Assembly (NCBI GenBank): GCA_013115135.1
Contig: JABANP010000088.1
Coordinates: 1 to 64,000 of the forward strand
Direction of reading: 5' to 3'
Origin: Perkinsus olseni
Lineage: Eukaryota > Perkinsozoa > Perkinsida > Perkinsidae
Length of the DNA stretch: 64,000 bases
Made by a program: the position numbers and the translations under genes. Shown piece after piece: positions 1 to 10,439 of the stretch. Position 1 is the stretch's first letter. The number at the start of each line of letters is the position of its first letter. The notes under the pieces are model-generated. The model was not told the origin of the DNA. It saw only the letters and a program-made list of their open reading frames with translations, and searched no databases.

Positions 1-1386
1 AATGAGCATGGATAACCCCACCACACGTTCTCGATGAGTCTCGCGGACTCACTCCGAGTGAGTCACTCCGTACAGCAGGCGGTATTGTTTTTCCTCCTCA
101 AGATGACACCTTGTGAATTGCAAGATATAATTTACTATCCGAAGTACGTGGTCATTGACAAGACGGAAGGCAACAGCAGTGGGTGTGCATAAACATGCTC
201 AACGATGGATGCCTCAACGCTGTTTGTGGGCAAGCAATGCGTGGCCACTTGAATCACCCGCAAACTCTACCTAGCTGCGTTGATAAACGAGATTGACGGC
301 AAGAAAATTACAATTGACCCGGGGTATTTTTTCTTAACGTGAATTTCTCGCGAACCCCGGTGAGTATTTCCAGTACCCCCGTATCGATTGAAAGAGCAAC
401 AAATTTGCAATATAGTGATGCCCTCGGCTCATAATTACTCGGCAAATAACGCTTCCAAATACTCTCCGGACAATTTTCTTTGACAGGACTGTATTGATAC
501 TTGTCGAAAATTCAATATCTGAGATGCCCAAAAAGGGGGACATGTGCACGCGTGCATACCACATTTCCCCTAACTCACGAATCATACTAGCCTTCTCGGC
601 GCTACGAGTTATATTTTGATTTGTAACTGTCGTCTAAGCGGTTGTTAACGACTTTCTCAATAAGGTGCTTCCCTTGGTGATTACTTATGTTACCTATGTT
701 TGACGAAGACGCATCGCCGCCGTTGAGCTTAAGGGTGGTTCAAGGCGAAAATCATGATTTTCTCTACCCTCAAAACGCTTGGTAAAGCGCGGTCCGTTGG
801 CGGACCAAGGTGGGTTTGCGAGGCCGAAGGGAAATTTGGCCGCCGAAATTTCGTCCATTTCATGGAGAACTGTGAACTAGCGTTTCAATTTTTATTCCGT
901 TAACGATTTATATATCGCTACGCGAAATATGGGTAAAAATTTTTGACCCTCTAAATGATCTTATTTGGTGCGAAACTACGCAGAGAATGGGTCAAAATCA
1001 GTGTTCGATCCGTATTCTAGCACGGTTAGTGTGGAATAAATATTAAAGGGGCGGCAGTCATCCAATATATTTGCAACTGTATTTTGGCTGAAAGACACTG
1101 TTTTGCGCAAGCTTTTTCGAGTCGAACAATTTGATGGTGCGTTCTAAGGGCGTTCCCAGGAAAGCACCTACAACTCCGAGGACTGAGGAGCTAGATCTGA
1201 CAGGTTGGTCCCGTCACCAAGCGACGTAATGTCCTTCACCCCTTTAAGGTTTCGCGATCGACTTACAAGATATGCTACAAAAAGCCAAGAAATATCCCGA
1301 AGAAACGTCGCTCTTCGAAAGAGAAACTCAAAACAAGGAAGAGAAAGAAGGCCAGCGACTATTCATTCAGGCTGACAAGGAAATAG
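1..1386. other. Region without a recognisable gene
   Basis: I see no exon here that I can support. The reading frames are short and have no domain. Sequence at about 900-1010 is AT-rich and contains near-repeats of a GGGT(A/C)AAAA(T) motif. A plus-strand frame open from 1387 to 1640 ends at a good donor (GTAAGG at 1641) whose phase fits the first CenH3 exon, so the 5' end of that gene could reach back to about 1.4 kb. Confidence 0.4.
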
Positions 1387-1553
1387 ATGCATACAAGAGG
1401 TGATCCGTTAATGAATGTACAACTGTATTTGTGGATGCTTTTCAGTCTGGTCTTAAAGCACAAGTGGACGCCGGTGGTTAATTTGCAAGCTTGCGGGGAA
1501 GGCCAGCAGGCAATGTCTCACCTACTCAGCGCCTCTCGCCTTCTTGGCGAGGT

Positions 1554-1602
1554 GGCGGCAACGTCAGTTCGCCGTATAATACGGCGAACCGACGTTGTCG
1601 CC
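1554..1602. repeat. Near-perfect 24-bp inverted repeat with a 1-nt loop
   Basis: The left arm (1554-1577) and right arm (1579-1602) are reverse complements at 22 of 24 positions, separated by a single A at 1578. The core arm contains GTTCGCCGTAT. As DNA it would form a cruciform, as RNA a long hairpin. It lies within the possible 5' exon of the CenH3-like gene. If translated it gives a self-mirroring, arginine-rich peptide, which makes coding use doubtful. It could be the end of a mobile element. Confidence 0.85.
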
Positions 1603-1700
1603 CGTACTTTTCGCAAACCAGTTTGGAGCGCTGAAAACCTGGTAAGGTGTGAACCAATTCTTGGGCCTAATTGATCTTGTCGCAATAGGACAACTCTCAG

Positions 1701-3030
1701 AATGGTAGTCAAAGCGACGAAGAGAGTGCCGAAGAGAGTGACGAGGAGGGTACCGTAGCTTCCATCAACGTAACAAATGCAACTTTGCTTGCAGTTATAC
1801 TCTTAGAAGATGACGATGACCAGACAGCCGGCGATTCTAATGAGAATGTGGCAATGTGTTTCTATGACAATAACAAGAGCGAAGATGACAGCAGTGATGG
1901 GAGGGGGGAAAACCCCAACTATGAAATCCGTAACATCAAGGAGAATCCTGATGAAAGCAAGGAAGAAGTTAAGCAAGCATTACTGAGCATCACTTGTAAA
2001 GCGTCATTTACGATGTATGTTAGGTTCTGACGAAGACACTAGCGAAGCCGGTACCTATAGGCAGGTGAAAAACGAAGGTACTCCGCCACATTGTGTTACC
2101 CCCTTCGTCGCCCGCGTAATTTTCAGATAATCTGAAAATCAATAGCAGCAACGACAATACAGCATTAGCTGGCACGAGCCATGACAGTCACTATGAGAGT
2201 ACGAACATAAATAATTGTGCTACAATGTTTATTCCTCGTTGTCAGCCAAGGAAAGTCAACAAGTCGACGATTCCAATACCCACATCAGCCCTGAAATTCC
2301 CGATGCCCCCGCTGAAGCGCACCCCGAAAAGGGAGAAGGTAAAATGGTCACGATCCAGTCGAGCGGCTCGACAAAAACCCGGGGCATTGCCTATATTCAG
2401 GGCCAGGGGATAATGAGGTGCTTCGCTCCTCAGCAGGAGAAGCAGCATATGCAGCAGCATTCGCAGTTAAGGTAAAGGGTGCTCACGAAGATGTCCGCAG
2501 GCACCCCATCGAAGCTAAACAGCAAACCTCAACCCAACCTCCGTCATTCAAGCTCCCGAAGGGTAGGAAAGGGAGAGTGGCATCATCCCTACGGAAAAGG
2601 GCGAGGCCTAGTTCAGAGCCCGACAGACGCACACAGGCGAAGATACGGAGAAAAGCGGTAGGACAAACCAAGCAATGGATACGGGTCCCGCAACGAGTGT
2701 CTCTGTCAGATGGAAAGATCACGTTCAAGTGGCAGTCAGGCTAGTACGGCTCTGCGGGAGGTCCGCTTTTACCAAGCGACCAGCTGGCTTCTCATTCCTA
2801 GGGCCACCTTTGGTCGAGTGGTCAGAAGCATTTTGAAGGACTCTTCTGATCTGGCAGACCCGAGGATACAGAGCAATGCGATCGAGGCACTACAACATGC
2901 CTCAGAGGCATTTCTGGAAAGTCTTTTTGAAGACAGCTACCTGTGCTCTCTCCATGCCAAGCGAGTAACGCTCATGCCCCAGGACATGCGGTTGGCACAA
3001 AGATTGAAGAACGGTCAGAATCTTGCCTAG
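1701..3030 (+). CDS. CENH3: Centromere-type histone H3 variant (CenH3-like), five exons seen
   Basis: The last exon (2710-3030) encodes a histone H3 fold: alpha-N with ALREVRFYQ, alpha-2 with LQHASEAFLESLFEDSYLCS, then HAKRVTLMPQDMRLAQRL. Loop 1 (RSILKDSSDLADPRIQSNAI) is two residues longer than in canonical H3, as in human CENP-A, and the conserved H3 tail is absent; both point to CenH3, which marks centromeric nucleosomes. Upstream exons join in consistent phase: 1701-1995, 2127-2198, 2246-2338, 2401-2657 and 2710-3030. The introns are 131, 47, 62 and 52 nt. The model gives 345 residues, with an acidic Asp/Glu-rich first part and a Lys/Arg-rich second part before the histone fold. The start is unresolved: an acceptor precedes 1701, so at least one 5' exon is missing, possibly ending at 1640. 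The histone identity is secure. The CenH3 assignment and the long tail are inferences from this sequence. Confidence 0.75.
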
Positions 3031-3897
3031 CTATTCCGTTACCTTTCAACCACCGCTTGCTCTTCTTAGCGCACGCGATTATTGGGGATGCTATGAGGAT
3101 GATTCTACGACAGAGTGGTGTCGCTTACAAGTTCTACGTTGTACATTGTGAGTTACAATGTACAATGTTGCATTATAATGTCATTCTTTTCCCATCTCTA
3201 TATTGCTTCAAGTTCATAATTCGTCAAAAGGTCTGGTCAATTACCTGAAAGCGTTACCTTAAAGCTGTGGCAACATACACAGTAGTAATATTTTGGATGA
3301 ACATCTAGACCAACGTAAGGTGAGATGGATTGTTTTCGAAAAAAACCGACTCCTTTCCCCTAGAGTTACGATGGTACTCTTGGCAACAGTACATCCGCAA
3401 CAGTCTGTTGCGTTGCCGAAGGAGCCTTGCCTCACCGTAAGTTTTCTCACATTAGGAGGGTAAGGAAAGGCTCCTAACGTAAGGCTACTTTACAAGAGGC
3501 CACTTGGCATGCCTCCTTTCGGACTTTACGTAAGGTGCCATAGGGTACCTCCGGGGGTTGCTCATGGGGATATGCGTAGTCAACTTACCGGATTTTAGCC
3601 AATTTCGCTCCACTCATGGCTTGGCCCGCATCGGTATTCTCTGGAGACTCTGAGAAACATCAATTCTCGCTCCACGACCTTTCTCGGATATTCCGGACTT
3701 TTAGGAATTACCTCATTACTTTCAATCACCGTTTTCCCTGAGATATGCTAAGATAGCAAGAGTCTTGCTGCAAGACCCTAGTATAAGTAGACCCTTGAGA
3801 TAATCGTTTTCCCAGTTTTACCGAATCTTTTCTCAATGCGGCGTGTCTCCACGGCTGTATTATGCTTATCAGCTAACGTGAGGTGTCCTTCATGAGG

Positions 3898-4035
3898 TGC
3901 ACCTTACGGATAGGTGCATAAGGTGCAAGCCTTGCACTGCAAGGAGCGATTTCTTGTGATTAGCAAGTTGTGAAAGAACTCTCCTCACGTCGCGACGTAA
4001 GGCACCTTGCTCCTTGCACCTATCCGTAGGGTGCT
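3898..4035. repeat. Fold-back inverted repeat, 21-bp arms
   Basis: The left arm at 3898-3918 (TGCACCTTACGGATAGGTGCA) and the right arm at 4015-4035 are reverse complements apart from two end or near-end differences. About 96 nt separate them. Further CGTAAGG copies sit inside and beside the pair. This is typical of a small fold-back or MITE remnant. Confidence 0.6.
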
Positions 4036-5566
4036 CCGTGAGAAGCCTTTCTTGTAAAATAGGTCCCTGGACCAGGGTCCCTGATTACGACTAACGATTC
4101 GATCACGCCGAGCCGGCGTGAACAGGTGCGAAGATCTCGCAGCGAAATCACTTTACCGCGCTTGCCGCGAAGAGGACAAACTTTCCCTTCTTCCCTCATT
4201 TCTCCTGGGAAACTTTCCATCTTTCACGGGAAGGAAAGTTAGAAATCATTCTTCTTACTCTCAACGACCCTGTCGCTGGTGGCTTCTCCACAATCCACAC
4301 CCACGATCTGAGGACATATGCCACATCCCGCAAACCTCGAAAAATGTATTCCCATGAAGAACGTTGCCGCGGCGGCGATGAAGCCAAAACCAGAACGCTC
4401 ACAAACTCAGATTCGCAATCGAAGCATTGCAGACTGCAGATCTTCTTCGAAAGATTGAAATATCCAATCGGGATGAACTTTTCAATTTGAAAGGTTCTTC
4501 CCGCAAGACTTCTGAATGTCCAGAGTCACAGGCTTCGTTTCTGGTTTCGAACGAAGACTTCGGTCACGAATTCGCCAGTGCAGATTCCTGACTGCACTAT
4601 AACTCGTAGCTCGTAGTCTACGTGAGAGCCCAGAATGTCCTGGCGCTGGCTCGGAGCATCCGAAATGACACACATACCGTTTTTCGCAAATTTCAGACAC
4701 CTTCGGAGATTTCCGGAAAATTCGGGGAAAAAACCTCTCGGAAACTTTCCGTGAGTTCGGAAGTACTTTTCCAGCACCCTCCCGGTTACTACAATGTAGT
4801 CACCGCAGAGCGATTGCAGCGACTCAAGGAAGTGCGCTCGGGGAAGAAGGGGCACACAGGCTGTGTGACACAGCGTACAGAAAAATCGTCAGCTTCTCAA
4901 CAGACACTCCCAACGGGGCCCTTCTGATTGGCAGCCTTGCACGCGGAACGCAGACAATCAGTCACCGAGTGGCAGTTACCACAGCCCCTGGCCGCGGTCC
5001 TCGGCGAGGCAGGTGTAGTGTCAAGCTGGGTGTAGGAAACGTGAGGCCCGGAGACAACCTGAGAAGGCAGCCCGTGGCATCAAAGCTGCCGCGCGATGAA
5101 TCGAGCGAACATAGAGCAGGGATTGAAAGGGACCCTTTCAAAGGGTGGTTACCATGGCAGTAAAATCTGTGGAATGGTAGGTGAATAGTGCCTGGTTTAT
5201 GTATGTAGTTTGCATAGTGTAGAACGTTCTCTTCTCAATTTAACAGCCGCCCGGAGTAGGATAGTCCTTCCTCACCGGACGCTGTGCTGAGGACAGCCGC
5301 GCGGGCCTGGAAATGAATGAGTCAAGACAATGATGCGACAGTGATCCATTCGATGATATCTACTTTCATTGGTCTACCCACGAATCATGAGTCATGATCA
5401 AAACGTTGAGAGAAGAGAGGATTGAGAGACTACCGTATCACAATGATGCGTCTTTATGACGCAACCCATGCTAATCTACGATGTTCACTATGAAGTTCGG
5501 ACTATCGCTCATTCAGCTGTAAGTTGTGACGCTCAATCTATCTCAAACAGCGAAGATGGTGTTGAG

Positions 5567-5592
5567 TTGCCTAAGATGCGCATCTTAGGCAA
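5567..5592. repeat. Perfect 26-bp palindrome
   Basis: TTGCCTAAGATGC (5567-5579) is followed immediately by its exact reverse complement (5580-5592), with no spacer. No gene is adjacent. A dyad this long is unlikely by chance in one specific place. It could be a cruciform site or the trace of an inverted insertion. Confidence 0.9.
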
Positions 5593-5730
5593 TAAGTAAG
5601 TGGGGCTGAAGTGGGATTTAATGCAGACAGAATTTGACTTCACCATCGTGTTACCCATAGTCCAGCGAGTAACTCCATGCCTTTCCCTGCGTTTGTAGTC
5701 ACTAGAATCAAAAAATATCGGCACTTCAAG

Positions 5731-5786
5731 TTCTGCGCAATAAAACTGCGCAGAATGGGTGTCGCAGGTTCGATTCCCAGCACTTA
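5731..5786 (+). repeat. Hairpin followed by a tRNA B-box-like word
   Basis: TTCTGCGCA (5731-5739) and TGCGCAGAA (5747-5755) make a perfect 9-bp stem with a 7-nt loop. Eleven bases later lies GGTTCGATTCCC, a perfect match to the RNA polymerase III B-box consensus. The flanking bases do not form a T-arm stem and no acceptor stem is visible, so this is not a tRNA gene. A tRNA-derived SINE remnant is possible. Confidence 0.35.
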
Positions 5787-6318
5787 CATTTTATGATAAG
5801 TCTACTATACAGTCGAGAAACTTGTGAAGGCGTGAACTTGTGAAACTTGTACCCGGAAGATGAGGGACCCCCCCACGGCTCAACTTCCAGCGACGATGAT
5901 TCCTCCGTCCGCCAGTGGACTTTAATGGAATGACTTCCTCGGAAGAGTAAGACTGCGAATGGTGACGCGCCCCGAACCCCATCGGAACGATTCCTTCACT
6001 GGAACCTAATCTATTAATCATGATTGTGCTGGCTGCTGCTCTGCTTGCACGCACGGACATAGCGGGCTGAGCTGAGCACACGCGTGCTTCGGGAAGGCTC
6101 GCCCTCGAGCCAAGAGGCACTGCGAGACGCACATCTAAACGGAGGTAGATGGGGTCCTTCAGGGATGGAAATGGTTCCAAGAACCACACTTGGGCTTTCA
6201 GGAGTAATGAGTTATTTAGGGATGGCCGGCTCCGGCTGGTTCTCGCTCTGTGTTGAGTGATTCCAGTGAGTTCTGGAAATTATGGTTCGGACAGCCGATT
6301 AACCCTGAGTCTCCTCGT

Positions 6319-7059
6319 ATGCAATTCATCATCTTCTGGACCCTGTGCTTCATGTGCCTGAATAGCACCGCTGTCGACGTCAAGATGGGACGGTCACAAG
6401 AGGGAAACTTGTGAGTGAGAGCAGGATTCAATCGATCGAGAAGTCCTCTGCATATCCTTTTCAGCGCTATGGTCGATCTAGTTGATGCTTCGCCCTCAGA
6501 GGCGAACCTGAGAGCTTTATCAAATCACAAAGGTTCTTCCTTCGGTGCTTCTGGAGCCAGGCTCGGGGATCGCATGACCTGCTTACTCAGAGGGACGTAT
6601 GTACGAAGTACCACCCAACGACTGCAGAGGCGGATGTGGTTGCCGGACTGACAGCCAAATCGTCCTCTATGTGAGCACTGCTCACTGAGCATGAGACTCG
6701 TCAATTTCTTCTCCACACAGTTCCAGTTTTATTGTCGGCTGTTCCTACTTTCAAAAATGTTTCTCTCAGGGTGAACATGGTGAAGTGAGCGCCGCTGTGT
6801 GTGCGCAGATCTGTTATACAACCGACAATTCAATCGTCACGATTGCCCCCCGCCTCGAGAGGCTTGGGATGGAGTACTAGGATGCGCTCCTTTCGGACGC
6901 TGCTACCTTAAATGCGGATCACAATGGGTGAGTGGACGACTAATTGAGGCTTCAGAATGGAGAGGGAAACGTTTGATTGTCTTCAGAACTGTCTGATTGG
7001 AGGCTCCTGCATCTCTGTTCCACCCTTCGAGGACAAAGCCTGTATGTACTGGTTGCATT
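6319..7059 (+). CDS. Small cysteine-rich secreted protein (copy 1), possibly frame-broken
   Basis: The first exon starts at the ATG at 6319 with a strong signal peptide (MQFIIFWTLCFMCLNSTAV). A second exon at about 6591-6671 encodes PPNDCRGGCGCRTDSQIVLY, followed by a GTGAGC donor. A third region, about 6770-6925, encodes VCAQICYTTDN and, in another frame, GCAPFGRCYLKCGSQW, ending at a GTGAGT donor. The last exon, about 6986-7059, encodes QNCLIGGSCISVPPFEDKAC and stops at 7059. The last three exons each have a counterpart with the same exon-end position in the gene at 9010-9465, which is the main evidence that both are real. Part of the third exon is out of frame at a run of six C near 6848, either an indel error or a lesion. 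Intron phases are not fully resolved. The product is probably secreted. Its function is unknown. Confidence 0.5.
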
Positions 7060-7123
7060 AGTACTGTCCAGTGCCATCGCGACCCGCAAATCGAAAAGGC
7101 CTCCGTTAGTCTTCATTCTGTAT

Positions 7124-7141
7124 CACGGTGACACTGTCACC
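7124..7141. repeat. GGTGACACTGTC palindromic motif, copy 1
   Basis: CACGGTGACACTGTCACC contains GGTGACACTGTC and overlaps its own reverse complement. The same word recurs near 8131-8170 and at 9477-9501, each time between the small secreted-protein genes. Confidence 0.6.
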
Positions 7142-7352
7142 CAATTCTGTTAAAACGGCTTTCTGAAGCCGTATTACACCGGCTGGAGCCGGTCCGATGA
7201 TCGGACTCCGATCCTGCCGAAGTCGCGAAGTTCACAAGTTACGAAGCCACTCAAGAGTAAGCTTAACAGAACTTAAGGCAAGGCTGAGTTCAAGAACAAA
7301 GTAAGGCTGCCTGCTGGCTTGCTTCCATCTAAGACGATGCAAATTGCGCACG

Positions 7353-7637
7353 ATGATGAGACTTGATTTCTATTTGTGGTTGCTCTTTCTTGCCGTTACC
7401 TGTGCAGCACAGGCTGTGCTGTGCACACAAGTTGCATTCATATGTTCTGCGTCTCCGCCCCTACAGTATCGCATTTTTTGCACTGTGGCATATAAACCGA
7501 GAATGAGGGGTCGCTGGGTTATTTTTGATACTGGTGGACGCAGTATATCAAGCAGGTTTCTGCGTGGGTCACTCATCGTCCTCACCGAACACAGCAACTT
7601 TCTCCACTTGAGTTTATCAGATTCCCTTCTGTTCTGA
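7353..7637 (+). CDS. Possible small secreted protein
   Basis: An ATG pair at 7353 and 7356 opens a 94-codon frame. It begins with a textbook signal peptide (MRLDFYLWLLFLAVTCAAQA), then a short stretch with three further cysteines, and stops at 7637. No domain is recognised beyond the leader. It lies between the two related cysteine-rich genes and may be an independent member, or the detached first exon of the downstream copy; the 1.6-kb distance makes the latter less likely. After residue about 60 the composition is not protein-like, so the true exon may end early at an unseen donor. Confidence 0.35.
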   Translation: MMRLDFYLWLLFLAVTCAAQAVLCTQVAFICSASPPLQYRIFCTVAYKPRMRGRWVIFDTGGRSISSRFLRGSLIVLTEHSNFLHLSLSDSLLF

Positions 7638-8130
7638 GTTAACAGTATAATCAGCGTTACAACAGAGCCCGCGTAGATCTGGCACTGATCGCTCAATTGA
7701 AATCTTCTTGGTAAGAAGAAGCATTTTAGAAAGTGAAGCAAAGTGAGTAAAGTCACAGCGAGCAATTCCAGTAAAGTAACAAGAAAGTTTCTACATCGCG
7801 CAGTACATGCTACTTTAGCATTGCTACATTTAGCCACGTCTGACTGCGTGAAGGGCTCCGCCGAGTAGCACGGCAATGAACTGAGGTGTCCTCAGCGTTC
7901 TGCTGCTGCTCTTCTTGCTTCTGTTTCCTGAGGGAAGGGGAACAGCCAAACTTATTTATCTGGCGCCGAAACGAACACCTAGAAACTTCGTGAGGACCTT
8001 CAGCGGGGCATTAGAGTGCTTGCGCCTCTCCTGGAGGGGCTCTCCAAGCCCATGGTCGGTTTTGCAGGATTACCCCGCCAAGCACTGAAGCATCGTTGCC
8101 GGATGTGTTCGATACGATATGGCTAAGCCA

Positions 8131-8170
8131 CACTGTGTCACCGCGACACTGTCACGTGTCGCGTGACACG
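8131..8170. repeat. GACACTGTC motif cluster, copy 2
   Basis: The segment contains CACTGTGTCACC, GCGACACTGTCACGTGTCGC and GTGACACG in tandem, giving several overlapping dyads of the same word family as at 7124 and 9477. Confidence 0.5.
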
Positions 8171-9009
8171 TTCAGCGACGCGCTCAACAAGTGTTGTGGG
8201 TGCAGATTGTCGAATATACTCGGCTGGCTGGTCCTGAGTATGTCCCGAGTTTTCCAGAAGAGCTTTTTCAAGTCCCGAGATGAGGTCAGACCTTCGCAGT
8301 CCTTTTATAGTATATGAGGACTGCGCAGTACTTATATGATATATACCTTATGAGCCTAATACCGATCGTATGGGCAAGCGAGAGGCTCAGGCCGTGCTGA
8401 GAAGCAAAAAAGAGAGTGAAGTGCATCGTTACAAAACGTAACTTACACTACTTCTGTCCCATGGTAGTGGTCATGGCTTATTCTGGCACGAGGCATCCAT
8501 TTGTTGCGTTTCCCCTAAATGTTATCCATTGGATAATCCGAGTCAGTACCGAGACACAAGCCATTGTGGCTCGCTAAGCGCGTCACGCGCCCCGCAACGA
8601 TATGTGTATGCGTATTCCCGTGACTGTAGGGACAGCTTGGAACTCGCTAAGCGAGTCTCGCTTGCACGATCAAAATTCATTGCTTTCGAGAAAGAAAGAT
8701 GTTATTCATATCACTCTGATAACACTGTCATTAGAGGATCTTCGCTTCACGGACACCACCATGGTCAGAATCCTGTGATTCGTGTGTCTGAGTGGCGCCG
8801 CCTTTGAGCTCAAGATTCGAGAGTCCTCCGAGAAAAAGCCGTAAGTGGATTCGGGCTTGGTCCTATCGTGAAACCCATTATATCCCCGCTCAGTTTTCAG
8901 CCCGCTCAGCTGGTTTCTCGACCCACCAACGTCAGCTCAGTCGAACTAAATGCGGGTAGAGATTTCCCCCTTGAAGGAAGCGCGTAATGACTGAGTTCGC
9001 CTCACTCAG

Positions 9010-9465
9010 GTGGGCCGCCAAGAGGAGGCTCCTACGGGAAGCCTCTCGACCACTGCAAGGATGGATGCAAATGCAATACTGAGGAGTACGTCATCGGCTA
9101 TGTGAGCAAACATCGATTCTGATCGGAAATTCACCGGCTGGAAGAGCTCAGTTAGCATGCCTCGCAGGGGCAAACTCTGCGACTCTGTAAACTCACTCGC
9201 CGTGTCTCTTCAGAATGACCAACATGAAATCGCTTATGGTGTGTGCGCAGACGCCTGTGCCATAGCTTCGGAATGCGATTCATTCGGCACTGCGACAGTA
9301 GCTTGCAAATTGAGTCGTTGCTACATCGAATGCCGATGGTCACATGTAAGTAGACACTCGGCGATACAGAGCGCGGTGTGCACCTACCTTCAGAATTGCG
9401 CGAGTGGAAGGATTTGTGCGGATCTCCCAGCGTTCGAGGACGGTGTCTGTATGCTCGAGCTTTAG
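9010..9465 (+). CDS. Small cysteine-rich secreted protein (copy 2), 5' exon not found
   Basis: An exon opens after a CACTCAG acceptor (exon start 9010). It encodes SYGKPLDHCKDGCKCNTEEY and a Val-Ile-Gly-Tyr end before a GTGAGC donor, and matches PPNDCRGGCGCRTDSQIVLY of the gene at 6319. After a short middle piece, an exon after CTTCAG (about 9217) encodes VCADACAIASECDS then VACKLSRCYIEC and ends at a GTAAGT donor near 9347. The final exon after CTTCAG (about 9393) encodes QNCASGRICADLPAFEDGVC and stops at 9465. The mature part has about a dozen cysteines, suggesting a disulfide-rich extracellular protein. No signal-peptide exon was found close upstream. The protein family was not recognised. 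Confidence 0.5.
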
Positions 9466-9476
9466 CTTGCTGTCAC

Positions 9477-9501
9477 GGTGACACTGTCAGACAGTGTCAC
9501 C
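9477..9501. repeat. Perfect inverted repeat of GGTGACACTGTC
   Basis: GGTGACACTGTC (9477-9488), a single A, then the exact reverse complement (9490-9501) begin just 11 nt after the stop codon of the secreted-protein gene. It could act as a transcript-end hairpin. The same word at 7124 lies about 65 nt downstream of the stop of the paralogue at 7059, which suggests a conserved 3' element or a repeat copied with the gene. Confidence 0.7.
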
Positions 9502-10439
9502 TGAAGATCCCTGGGAATCTTCACTCCGAGATCACACATCAATCTTCAATTTCATATTTAGTATGTGCAAACTCTGAAGAATCTTCACTGGAGATACGGG
9601 AGTTTTTATCACTACATGTAGACTTGAAGCTCCTTACAAAGTTCACGTGGCAGGTCACTTTGTCCAGATGAGCTTGTCATACCACTACTAATGAGCGAGT
9701 TAATATCCGTGTCAGGCCATTTGGGTGTCGAGTTTACTGGCCACCACCGCGTCGCTGAGGTCTGAGGATTGTATCATCAGCCCCGTTTATGTATTGTGCT
9801 CTGCTTCGGCGTTACCTATGCTGCGTACAAAGCTGCACTCATACGCACGGCCTCTTCGTTCTACCATCTCACCTTATGTGGGAGTCAATACTATTGACTC
9901 AATAGGTGCAGTTGATGATTTGGCTGAGGTGAGATTCTTACCGTGATAACTCTCCAACTCTATGTCGTGAAAGTCTCATACATGGAAACTTTTAAGGTTC
10001 GTAGCGACCCGAAAGATAGTCTCGCCGACCGTATCTAGCACACCCTTCTGCTCACGCCGGTTCGCCAGGGAATACCTAGCAACCCGGGGTTGATTCCCCA
10101 GCGGCGATTCCGCGGCGGAACCGCAAAATCATGCCTGTGACGCAGCTGCTGCGTCGTGATCACTCACTGCTGGAAGAATCGTTCCGCTGTTCATATTCGA
10201 ACACTGAGGGAAGCGTCCAGTCGCTACCGAGCTCACCCATTTTGAGTTGTTCATTCAACTTCACACTATGGAACAATTTTGAATCGAATCTACTGAGTAC
10301 TGATATCGTGGAAAAACAATGGTACATCGTGAATCAGTTTTCATCACGAGACTTAACTGCACGAACACAACCAACAGAACTGAGAATACGAAAAATCACT
10401 CGTCACATGCCATTCCTGATCGATCTACGGGGTCCCATC
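9502..10439. other. No gene recognised
   Basis: Only short frames without motifs. A plus-strand frame at 10131-10598 overlaps the end of the transposon gene and is not supported. The left transposon boundary must lie near 10.4 kb or before but could not be fixed. Confidence 0.4.

Larger units (their letters stand above)
3031..6318. other. Gene-poor stretch with short palindromes
   Basis: No exon or domain could be supported. Between 3.3 and 4.1 kb the words CGTAAGGTG and CACCTTACG recur in both orientations, and one pair forms a clear fold-back. Around 4.68-4.77 kb short TTCCGGAAA-like words recur. Overlapping plus and minus frames at 4526-4927 have no recognisable motif. The stretch looks like decayed repeat DNA. 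Confidence 0.5.

Noticed and set aside
4526..4927. Overlapping plus and minus frames of about 100 codons
   Set aside because: Neither has a recognisable motif, and both are rich in a short TTCCGGAAA-like word.
5767..5778. B-box-like word taken as a tRNA gene
   Set aside because: The five bases on each side of TTCGATT do not pair, and no acceptor stem is present.
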